Made by a program: the position numbers and the translations under genes. Shown here piece by piece: positions 55,671 to 64,000 of a DNA stretch of 64,000 nt. The notes beneath the pieces were generated by a model. That model did no database searches. It saw nothing but the letters and a program-made list of their open reading frames with translations, and had not been told where the DNA came from. Position 1 is the first letter of the stretch. The number at the start of each line of letters is the position of its first letter. The DNA lies in contig CM067318.1 of NCBI GenBank assembly GCA_034231615.1, forward strand, positions 32,567,723-32,631,722, read 5' to 3'. This stretch comes from Meghimatium bilineatum (taxonomy: Eukaryota; Mollusca; Gastropoda; Stylommatophora; Philomycidae).

Positions 55671-55871
55671 ATCGCCTGTATACGCCTGTCATCATCAAGT
55701 GCAGTATCTGCAACGAAAGTTGGCTGCAACATACCTCCAAAATCCTCTATCTCTTCTTTTGTTGGTGCACTCAACTACACTATAACATGTCCATCTTGTG
55801 AAGATACTCTCCCGCTTGTATCTCTGCATACCTCTTGCTCGCTTCCCTTTGACTTTACCCTCAAGTAAGAT
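55671..55871 (-). mobile_element. RTE-A 3' part, left of LINE-I copy 3
   Basis: Reads KILLEGKVKGKRARGMQRYK then RESIFTRWTCYSVVECTNKR and RDRGFWRYVAANFRC, with a tail containing GATGATGA at the left end. It begins exactly where LINE-I copy 3 stops. Its upstream half appears to be at 58566-58750. Confidence 0.8.
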
Positions 55872-58540
55872 CTTTTAGTTTTCTCAGGATAGCTAACTTC
55901 CTCCTGGCTTTTGTTGTTGCTTTGTTTATGTGCTGCTTCCATGTCAGCTTATCATCAAAAGTAACTCCGAGGAATGTTCGTTGTTTGTCTTCTTTCAAGA
56001 GCTCTCCGTCTATCTTGATATGACCAGCTTTTTGTTTTGGTGAGAGGGTAAAGAGTGTAATACTGCACTTATCTGTGTTAATGCTGACACAGCATCTATT
56101 TGCCCATAAGGTTAGGGCATTGATAGCTCTTTGTATTTGTTTAGTGGCCACTGTCGCATGTTCTTCCGTGCACCAGATCACCAGGTCGTCAGCATACATT
56201 GCCACTTTGATCCCGTGTGGTAGTTCAGCAACTAAGTCATTGATGTAAAACAAGAAAAGAGTGGGTGACAGGACTCCTCGCTGTAGGACTCCATGACGCA
56301 GTAGGACTTTCTTGCTTTTGCGACCATCTAATTGTACACTGGCTCTTCTATTATGCAGGTATGCTTTTACCCATTTGTACATTCTTGAGCTAACCCTGCA
56401 ATTTCGCAATTTCTTTAGAAGCCCTTCTTTCCAGACCTTATCAAATGCTTTCCTGAGGTCTATCCATGCTGCTAGTACCAGTTTCTTATCTTGGAAGGCA
56501 TCCTCAATCTCTTGGGAGAGGTAGGTTGCCTGATCTTCAGTAGAGTAGCACTGTCTGAAACCTGCTTGCTGTGATACCAGAAGGTTTTCACTTTCAAGGT
56601 ACCACTGCATCCTAAGATTGATAATGCTTTCCATTGTTTTGCATAGACAGCTTGTGAGGCTGATGGGCCTGTAGTTGGAGACTGTGTTGCCATCTTTTCC
56701 TGATTTGAGGAGAAGTATCATTATTGCTTCTCTCTACGCCTGTGGTACATTACCTGTGGACCAGCTTGTGTTAAAGATCTGCAGCAGCTTTGCACTTGCT
56801 GCAATTCCCAGGTTTCTAATAATTTCATTGGACACTCCATCAGCTCCAGGGTACTTTTTCATTTTCAATTTGGATATTGCTTGCTCCAGTTCTCTCATTG
56901 TGATTGGTGCCTCCATGACTTCAGGTATAGGTTCGTCTTGTCCAATGTTTTGCTGGTTCGCTCGAACCTCCTGTTGTTTGTCTGGGCTGACTTTGACGTT
57001 ATTGTCTTCTGCAAAGGAATCAGCTGCAAGTTTACCTGTTAAAATGTTTTTATCTTTATAAAGTGTGATCCTGGTATTTCTCCCTGTACCTTCATCATTT
57101 ATTTGTTTTACAAGTTTCCATAATTTCCTAGTATCTCTTTCTAGGTTCAGCGACTCTGTTTTTTCTTTCCAGCTGTTCCGTCTGGCTTGTAACTTGGCTC
57201 TTTGAAATTTAGCCTTTGTTTGCTGATATTTGTTGTGATGTTCTTGGCTAGGTCTGTTCTCAGCCTGCTGTCTAGATGTTTCCATCTCATTTTGCAGTTT
57301 TTTCAAGTAATCATTCCAGTAGTGTTTGCCCCCTGGGTATGGTTTTACTAGCAGCATGTAGTAAACATATATTAAATTCACTCACTGCTCTATTGATGTC
57401 TTTGTCCAAGTTCATGTCCTTAGCTAGAACACTGGTTAAATGCTGGTACATTTTCCAGTCTGCCCTCTTATAGTTCCACCTAGTGAGCGTGCTGCTGTCC
57501 TTGGTATATTCATTGTGAATTTCCAGAAATACTGGTCTGTGGTCACTACCCCCAAGCTGCTTTTCAACGGCACGTGTGATGTTCCATTCCAGGCCTGGTG
57601 AGTGGAATGCCAGGTCTGGTGTAGAGGTGGTGTGCCATGCTCTCGAGTAGAAGGTTGGTGAGTCTGCTGGCTGGTTAATAAGGATGATATTATTTTCATC
57701 CTGCCAGCTCTCAAGTTCCTCACCTCTCTTGTCGATATGATCGTAGCCCCAGCTCTGAGAGTGGCCGTTGAAGTCACCACACACCATAAGCCTTTCTTTG
57801 TCTGGAATTGTGTCTAGTGCCAATGGTTTATCATTTGGGCAGTAGTAGTTCAGGAGATGGAATTCTGCACTGTCTGTTTTTAGGTGGAGCATCTGGTATT
57901 CTACCCCGTCCATGTATACTTCCAGCTGACATGCGCTGATATTGTTTTTAACTAGTGTCAGAATTCCACCCTTTCGCCTGTCCTTTCGGCCAGATCGGTA
58001 GCACTGGTAGCCTCTGATTTTGAAGGCTATGTCGCTGCTGAGTTGTGTTTCTTAGATACAGCATATATTAACTTGTTCTTCACTGAGGACATTTTCAAGT
58101 TCCAATTTTTTGTCTGTATCCATCTCTTTTACTGTTGACACCCTCAGCATTCCAGTGCATTATTTTGATTGGTCGTTTGTTTGTTTGGCCAGTAGCTCTA
58201 TTCCCTTGCCTACTGGCTTCTCGGGGCAATTGAGAAGGACTTCCAGTAACTGAGGTTGGGCCCTTTCGAGGTATAGGCCCGGCACTGTCCCTGCCTGAAC
58301 GTCCGCCACAGGGCAGGCACCATAACTGTTATTAGATGCAGACATGTTTCCATTGTGTTTTATGCGTGGTAACCTGATTATCTGTGCGCCTTTTGGCTGG
58401 TTGCCTCCGTCTTCAGCACTCTGCTTACTTGGGACGAACTATGGTCCTGCTCGAGTGGGAGTGTCCGACCAGTCTTAGTTTCCAGCCTCTGATGGCTGAA
58501 CTAAGCCCCATCACCACTTCAAGGTTCTGGCCTCGATGGG
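55872..58540 (-). mobile_element. LINE-I copy 3, 3'-truncated
   Basis: 2.67 kb of LINE-I from its 5' end (CCATCGAGGCC) to the thumb (RRKLAILRKL). RNase H and tail are missing, which target-primed insertion does not explain; a later deletion or recombination does. Frames 58345-58160, 57913-57311, 57381-56734 and 56721-55861 carry the parts. Breaks include a CAA to TAA stop in the endonuclease QETHL motif near 58053, an early frameshift around 58290, and deletions near 57330 and 57020. YADD (about 56195) and GDFN (57770) remain readable. Overall identity to copy 1 is high. Confidence 0.93.
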
Positions 58541-58750
58541 GAGACGGCACTTGATAATGATGATGATGTGTCCAAAATATTTTATTTGCTTAAAATTTAT
58601 ATCCCTTAATAATTCGTTCTTCTTATTAAGTGTTGTTAGAACCTCTTTGTGTTCTTCTCTTTCCACCCTGTTCTCCCTATTCTTCTATATATCCACATCT
58701 CAAAGGCATCAATTCTGTCTTCAAATTGTTAAGTGTGCATATTTATGAGC
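58541..58750 (-). mobile_element. RTE-A pieces at the 5' side of LINE-I copy 3
   Basis: 58541-58565 reads on the + strand as the RTE-A 3' end (GAGACGGCACTTGATAATGA plus TGATGATG). 58566-58640 on the - strand reads NELLRDINFKQIKYFG, matching 52745-52680. The two are in opposite orientation, so this junction has been rearranged. Confidence 0.6.
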
Positions 58751-59034
58751 CGTACATTAATATAGAATTGATGTAGCATTGTATAATTCTAATTTTACGG
58801 GAACACAAATTCGATCGTAATCCAGATATTTACAGGTATGATTCAACCGGGAAAATGATGGGAGGAGGGGAAGGAAGAAAGACGATGTGCTTGTTTGTTC
58901 ATGGTAGAGGGCGCTGCCTCACAGAACTGCGGAATGTTAAAATTTCGGATTATTCTTCATTTAAAAAGTGGAGGCCTAATACCGAGGTGATATTCGGAAA
59001 TTTGAATTTTTAAGAAATATATAAACAAATCTAG
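58751..59034 (+). other. Possible non-coding first exon / promoter region
   Basis: Unique sequence with locally higher GC ('ggtagagggcgctgcctcac'), ending at CAAATCTAG|GTAAGA, a good donor at 59035. It lies 3.8 kb upstream of the CKAP5 coding exon on the same strand. It could be that gene's 5' UTR exon, but nothing in the sequence proves transcription. Confidence 0.25.
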
Positions 59035-59934
59035 GTAAGATCAACAGCGGTTGCTTGATTTCTGTTCAATGAAGAAGTTCTTGTCTCTTGTAGAATATCG
59101 TTGGAGCTTTGCCCAATATGATTTTTAAAATTTAATGTTGACAATGACTGGACGAGTAGAGACTCAACAACAGGACAATACTGACATACTCCGACAATAG
59201 TCAATACAGTTGACTTTGAGTTGACTGAGTTGAGTTAATACTTGACTGACACAGTGACGACACACCAGTCACACTCACTAACACCAGATTGTGCAATGAG
59301 ATAGTCAGATACCTAGGCTAACTAGTTAGTAGTTCTGAATATAATTAATAAGGGCCTATACTAGTTATTGTTATAGACTCCTATCTTCTAAAAATAAAAA
59401 AATCGGGTACCGTAGGCCTAATTCCTAATGAAGTAGAACGATATTCACAAATAATGGTAATCACATCATCTGTTCCTTAACGATTACAACACACTTTACA
59501 CACTGACACACACAGTAATGAGTAACTGTAAGTTACTTCTTTGCAGCTGAGTATGACTACGATGTAGGGCAGATGATAGTGATACTAAGTTTCACACTAG
59601 GGGGAGTATTAAGACTAGTTACTAATTAATAATAGTATAGACTAGTAGTAGTACTTAACTTAGTGCAATGTAACGTTATAGTACTAACAGTTACATAGTT
59701 CTATCCCAGTTTCTTTTTACATAGGCCTAAACCTAATAATAATATTTGAAACATTGTTTGTATATTATAATTATAGTATAATAATGTTTATATTAGGCCT
59801 AGCTTATATAGTATAAGCTCAAAATATTTTAAAAATAAGAAACAGGACCATATTTCATTTTTAAGTTAGGTTGCTATGAGTAAAATGTTGTGTTGTGGAT
59901 TTATTTAGTCTATCTTTTCTTCCTCTTTTACCCT
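59035..59934. other. Gene-free stretch
   Basis: AT-rich; short repeats of 'gttgac' and 'gactagtag'. No gene. If the CKAP5 model is right it is intron. Confidence 0.4.
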
Positions 59935-60285
59935 TTATTTTGGGTGTCGAGGGAGATACAATGTTCTTGTTAATTATTGTTAATCAACTCTTGCTTTTCT
60001 GGCAGCTTCATTTGTTTGTGTAATGTCTCTTTGATATCAATTCAGCATACTCCTAGGTCTACTGCTTCTCCTCCCTTCATATATGATTTATAAACTAATA
60101 AATCACATTGCATTCTTTCCAGATGACCAAACCATTGCATTTGTTGATTTTGTATGTATTGTAGAATTGATATGACACCCACTCTTTCTCTTATGACCTT
60201 GTTTCTAATTCTGTGTCTTCTGGTCACTCATGTGGCTTTTCTCAGACATCTCATCTCTGTTGTAACCAACTGTCTTTTAGGTTTT
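59935..60285 (-). mobile_element. RTE-C fragment
   Basis: On the - strand it reads VTTEMRCLRKATWVTRRHRI then RNKVIRERVGVISILQYIQN and QQMQWFGHLERMQ. This is the best preserved version of the RTE-C C-terminal block. The open frame 60227-60042 covers most of it. Confidence 0.8.
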
Positions 60286-60289
60286 GTTG

Positions 60290-60678
60290 TTAAGGACCAT
60301 GTTTGATATTGGGGCGCAAGTACAGTATAGTTCTTCACTGTGACCTTTGTTCTAGTTTCGAGGTGTTACCTGACCTTTGTTGTGTGATTTGGGAAGCTTA
60401 CGGGTAAGTACTTAAAGTAAGGTTAGGATTAGAAATAATATTTCTAATGTGTGCGTGCACCTCGCGCCTGATCGCTTACCACAAATAATAGGAAATTGTA
60501 AAAAATGTGTAAATTGGAAAACAAACAAATAGATTATGCATAAGTTCGTCTGTGTCTAGAGTTGAACTGTGTGATTGTCGGATGTGACGTCATGGCAGCC
60601 ATTATTTTGATTGCTGTTACACTGGAATCCATGACGTTGGATAGTTAAAATTGTCAACATTGTGCTATTTATAGCACA
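60290..60678. repeat. CRE-rep, short copy
   Basis: Collinear with 23387-24380 but with about 600 fewer bases between blocks: 'ggaccatgtttgatattgg', 'ttcactgtgacctttgttc', 'gatgtgacgtcatggcagcc', 'atccatgacgttgg' and GTGCTATTTATAGCAC, a 7-bp inverted repeat with a 2-base spacer. Confidence 0.7.
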
Positions 60679-60679
60679 G

Positions 60680-62564
60680 TAAAGAACTAATCTGTACTTT
60701 TACCAACATTGGTTGCACAGAGTTGGAATGAAGATACTCTGGATAAAATGTTTGTGGTTGTCATTGGTAACATTTTTTGCTGCAATAAATTGTTCCAATA
60801 TTTGATTCGCTTTGCTACAACGAATGTCTATTTTGGTGTCCATCTTGCCATCTGAAGAGAATGTTGGACCAAGTATTTGAGGGTGTTTGTTTGTTTTTAT
60901 TTAGTTTAGTTGGTTAGTTCAACTTCATGTTTTGTGTTTCTGGTTAACTTTCCAGTAGCTCAATGATTGTCCTCATTTTAACAATCACTTATTAACACTA
61001 GTAGGTTTAGTTTGAATTTGAAGTATATGTTTGTTTGTCCATAAATCAGGAAATTACTACTATTACAACAACAATTAAGGGAGGAAGAAGTGGGGGCGTA
61101 AGACGTTTGACAGATACAAAATTGACACCAACAGCATTATTTTTTTGGTTCTATAATTGCAAAGCATATTTTGTTATTATAGTGGGATGTGAACGAAACA
61201 AGATTCAATGCATATGTTCATTGGTAGTGTATGATGGTTTGCGCATTGTTTTCATTTTATTGCATGGTCTAAGAAATGATGTCACTTGCAGAATGTTAGT
61301 ACAACTGCAGGATACTGCTAGATTTTAGATCCCTGGGAGGGGGTGGAGCAGGGTTAGGTATAGTAGTGTATACAATAAATCTAATGCTAGTACATGTCCC
61401 ACCCCTTCGTGGTAAAGGAGACAAGTGTGTTCTTGCTTTGGTCATTTATTACTTCCTCTTACAATAATTAACAAATAACGGGTGTGTCTGCATTTAGAAT
61501 CATTTAAATATAATGTAAGGGAGGGGGTATTATGGATAGGAACATGCAGGGGCTAGGGATAGAGGTAGGGTGCTTTATGTGGCAGGTGATCAGTAGTTTC
61601 CCATTACCTCCAATATGGCATAAAACTGATTTACATTGGCCTGTAATCGAGATTGCCACATGAACTTCACATACCTGTAAATCTGCTGTTGGTGTTTTTT
61701 GGAACTACATTTCCAGCAAATTTATCCTTTAGAACAGATTCATTTCATCTCGTCCCTGCACGCATAACTTTTTGCTTGCAAGCACTCCTTGCATTTGTAA
61801 CAAAAGAACTGCCTCTTTATCAGTGAAAGGCAAATTCAACAACGATACAGCAGCCATTGATATATGCCGGTAGAATGATGTCACAAAAAAGTTTTGTCGC
61901 TCAGTGGCATTCCAAAACAATAACAACTTTTACGTGTGCAAAATTCTTTAAAACTGTGAACATGACGTAGTAGGGGGTATGCTTTGCGATTACTGTTCCA
62001 TTGTTCTTAATACACCATTTGAATTTGTAAAATTTTTTATATTAGTGTTAAATAAGTGGGTTTTATTGTGTAATTTTTCTACTAACACATTTAAAAAAAA
62101 TGGTGGGATAGTAGTGTTTACCTGAACTTTTATGATATTTTAGCTTTAAACAAGGTGCCCATAAAACCAGAAATGAAAGTGACAAAAGGTTTGGCCACAT
62201 TCACGCACCAGATAATTTTATTACCATGTCATCTCTTAACAGTTACCTGTTGCATAGTGGTTTGTATGATGGTGGCTCAATAGTGAGTCTTTCAGATTTT
62301 TTATATGCTAATCTACTCTACGTTAATACTTTGCTGAGAAACATAGATAAAGAAGACATAATCTTTGCCGTTGAGATTTGGATATATAGAAGAATAGGAA
62401 GATTGCTCTGAGAAGGGAACAAAACATAGTGGTTCTCACAACACTGCATAAGAAAAAGAACCATTAATGGGAATACAAATCAAATAAAACATTTTGGATA
62501 TATTAAAAAGACATGACACTTTGTTTTTCTATACTTGTTTTTCAAGTCCTTACTTGAAGGTAAC
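60680..62564. other. Gene-free stretch upstream of the CKAP5 exon
   Basis: No coding exon or known element recognised. Frames of 60-97 codons here have no motif. It is probably intron or 5' flank of CKAP5. Confidence 0.4.
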
Positions 62565-62720
62565 ATTGAGGGGTGACAAGAGGTGGGCAGAGATACAAGT
62601 TGAAGGGATATAATGAGATCAACAAGAAAACAATCTATTAGAGGACACAGCCAAGGTAGGAGAGACAGGACATTGGAGTTGGTTGCATTAAATGCAACCT
62701 TCAATGTGGGACAGCGTGCT
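62565..62720 (+). mobile_element. RTE-A tail, decayed
   Basis: Matches 605-770: 'aaggtaacattgaggggtga', 'gggcagagatacaagt', 'ggttgcattaaatgcaacct'. Most of the reading frame is lost. It lies just before the CKAP5 exon. Confidence 0.65.
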
Positions 62721-62847
62721 GATGAATATGACTTTTTCTGTGTTATTATAATTTGTGTAAAAAATTCAGAAGCCATATTTAAATGACAAAAAGATTATTT
62801 TCCCCTCTAGGTTGTTTGCTAGTTAAATTTATCAACAATAACCAAAG

Positions 62848-62904
62848 ATGGGAGATGACTCTGAATGGCTGAAACTTCCAACAGATGAGAAGTGTCAGCA
62901 TAAG
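62848..62904 (+). CDS. ckap5: CKAP5 (XMAP215/ch-TOG) first coding exon
   Basis: CKAP5 is a microtubule polymerase with arrayed TOG domains that bind tubulin at plus ends, kinetochores and centrosomes. The exon starts with ATG at 62848 in the context ACCAAAG-ATG-G and encodes MGDDSEWLKLPTDEKCQHK. The first eleven residues equal the start of vertebrate CKAP5, and the remainder differs only in part of the D/E-KC-HK stretch. The exon ends with CATAAG|GTATAT, a usable donor at 62905. Upstream, a pyrimidine run ending TTTTCCCCTCTAG gives an acceptor at 62810, so the full exon is probably 62811-62904 with 37 bases of 5' UTR. All TOG domains must be encoded beyond 64000. Intron 1 contains a tandem repeat and a LINE. 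No alternative gene fits this N-terminus as well. Confidence 0.85.
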
Positions 62905-62929
62905 GTATATTTTTTTACTTAATAGGTTT

Positions 62930-63225
62930 TATTGTTTTCCCTTTCAACAATGTTGCTTTATTACATTTTTTATTTCTTTCAACATTTCTATATTTTCTTC
63001 CCTTTCAATTAATATATTTTCTTCCATTTCAATTAATATATTTTCTTCCCTTTCAACAATGTCACATGCTTCATTATTTTCTTCTCTTTCAACAATGTTG
63101 TTGTGTTTCATTGTTTTTTTTCTCTTTAAACAATGTTGTTGTGTTTCATTGTTTTTTTTTCTCTTTAAACAATGTTGCCATGATTTATTGTTTTTTCCCC
63201 CTTTCAACAACTGATGTTTTTTTCC
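62930..63225. repeat. Pyrimidine-rich tandem repeat in CKAP5 intron 1
   Basis: Units of about 24 bp ('tttcttccctttcaattaat') at 62985-63060 pass into about 38-bp units ('ttcattgttttttttctctt' plus 'taaacaatgttgttgtg') at 63070-63200. On the - strand they read as REENI/LKRKKNNE-like repeats by chance. Confidence 0.88.
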
Positions 63226-63229
63226 CTTT

Positions 63230-64000
63230 AGTATTTAGCACCCAACCGAAACCTCACCAACAGGAGTAATCAAATTAAATGGTGCTTCACTTATAACAGT
63301 ACAGAACTTGAATTATCTTGGATTCACAGTAATATTCACATTATCACTCAATGAGATCAACATACATATAGAAAAAGCATCTACAACTTTTGGTAACCTG
63401 ACAGAGAGAAATAACAATTTTGCAGATAAACTCACAATTTACACTGAAGACAAAATACTATTTATCAGTTCATGCTGTTGTATGGATCAGAAATATGACA
63501 CATTACTCAATGCAAGAAATAGGTTAAATGTTTCATTTGTGGTGTCTCCGCACAATATTGAAATCAGGTGGCAGGGCAAGGTTACCAACTCGGAAATTGT
63601 GCTTCCCTCTTGGCTCCCAAAATATAGACATTTAATCTTTAACACACTGTTGGCAACTACAGGCTCAATGTATTTTGTGCCCCGTAGTCTACTTCAGTCG
63701 CCTGTTGCAATGCACCTATTTTAAAATGCTTGGCCATGTGAAGACAATATTCTTCTTCAGCGTTCATTCTCAAACTCTCACTGGATCTCTCTTGTAGCAA
63801 GACAATGGTCGAACTAGATTTCCAGCAGGATGTCCAAAAAATGGAAATAGTGGTTGTGTCTCCGTTTTATTTGCGTCAATGGTCCGTCACATCCGTCTTC
63901 AATGGATAAAGAGAATATAAAACAATCATATTCCCAATGAAATTCTCTTTGGTGAACTCTCATCTTGTGAACGGCAAAGGGATAGACCAAAACTGAGATA
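63230..64000 (+). mobile_element. RTE/CR1-like LINE fragment with nested SINE-B
   Basis: Reads IKLNGASLITVQNLNYLGFT, then LSLNEINIHIEKASTTFGNL and NFADKLTIYTEDKI, then a shifted remnant of the L-Y-GSE and L..R-LR-IL-I-WQGKVTN blocks, and, after SINE-B, IPNEILFGELSSCERQRDRP. This is the thumb to basic-tail order of CR1/RTE-like LINEs. The frame 63308-63724 is open through several frame-shifted blocks, so its product is not a real protein. It runs off the right edge. Confidence 0.75.
63752..63910 (-). mobile_element. SINE-B copy in the CKAP5 intron LINE
   Basis: Full-length SINE-B on the - strand (left end TTCTTCTTCAGCGTTCATTC, right end CCGTCTTCAATGG). The flanks GACAATAT and GAGAATAT may be the target duplication. 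The host LINE frame continues at 63911. Confidence 0.88.

Larger units (their letters stand above)
52795..55690 (+). mobile_element. RTE-B copy, split by LINE-IV
   Basis: Left part 52795-52983 reads (F)INRQFLGHVMKK then MERKDRGRRREKFLDGLSLW and SPIELINNT. Right part 55632-55690 continues with NNTKDR and RSMIAC. They are separated by LINE-IV at 52984-55631 with the duplication ATTAACAACACAAA. The open frame 52883-53485 is thus an accidental fusion of RTE-B tail and LINE-IV RT. Confidence 0.85.

Noticed and set aside
63308-63724. A 138-codon host gene
   Set aside because: Its first part matches LINE thumb motifs, and the rest matches only when other frames are read, so it is a decayed LINE.

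Overview
The window is animal nuclear DNA, AT-rich and intron/intergenic in character, and almost everything recognisable in it is transposable-element sequence. No bacterial operon structure is present. The mix of elements (a modular set of Jockey/ingi-like LINEs with apurinic endonuclease, RT and RNase H domains, RTE/CR1-like LINE tails, Penelope-like, piggyBac, pogo and hAT remnants, plus several SINE-like families) suggests a lophotrochozoan invertebrate, perhaps a gastropod mollusc. That placement rests on general impression of the element families and is not proven by the sequence.

One host gene is recognised with good confidence. On the + strand at 62848-62904 lies a 19-codon first coding exon reading MGDDSEWLKLPTDEKCQHK, between a polypyrimidine/AG acceptor and a GT donor. 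This is the N-terminus of the microtubule polymerase CKAP5 (XMAP215/ch-TOG). The rest of that gene must lie beyond the right edge. A possible non-coding first exon of the same gene ends at 59034, and a possible first exon of a different gene is on the - strand at 16474-16284.

Layout. 0.6-6.2 kb: LINE fragments with two SINE-A insertions. 6.4-7.5 kb: a pogo-like transposase fossil and a LINE tail. 7.6-14.9 kb: an old LINE (LINE-II, +) split by a nearly intact 4.04-kb LINE-I (-) with a perfect 12-bp target-site duplication, and further hit by SINE-B. 15-21 kb: mostly unique AT-rich DNA with a hAT MITE, a small LINE with nested SINE-B, and an RTE-B copy. 21.5-28.9 kb: LINE-III and LINE-VI, a dispersed repeat carrying TGACGTCA, and two SINE-A copies. 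29-36 kb: sparse, with short tandem repeats, small RTE-B insertions and an unexplained GC-rich island. 36-43 kb: hAT end, inverted Penelope-like copies and RTE-like fragments. 43.8-52.7 kb: a LINE deletion derivative, a minisatellite, a decayed piggyBac, three tRNA-like SINE-C copies and many LINE pieces. 52.8-58.7 kb: a three-level nest (RTE-B containing LINE-IV containing LINE-V) and a third LINE-I copy lying between two halves of an RTE-A. 59-64 kb: CKAP5 5' region.

The most interesting pattern is the relation between LINEs and SINEs. LINE-I, -II and -III, a coding-less LINE-III derivative, SINE-A and SINE-B all share a 5'-region motif (GCTGAAG..GGA...GCC...GGCGCA..AGATA) and a GAACG..(GAA)n tail. 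This looks like an animal counterpart of the ingi/RIME/SIDER arrangement, in which short elements keep the two ends of a LINE and are mobilised by its proteins. At least fourteen target-site duplications can be read directly, which gives a relative order of insertion for many elements.
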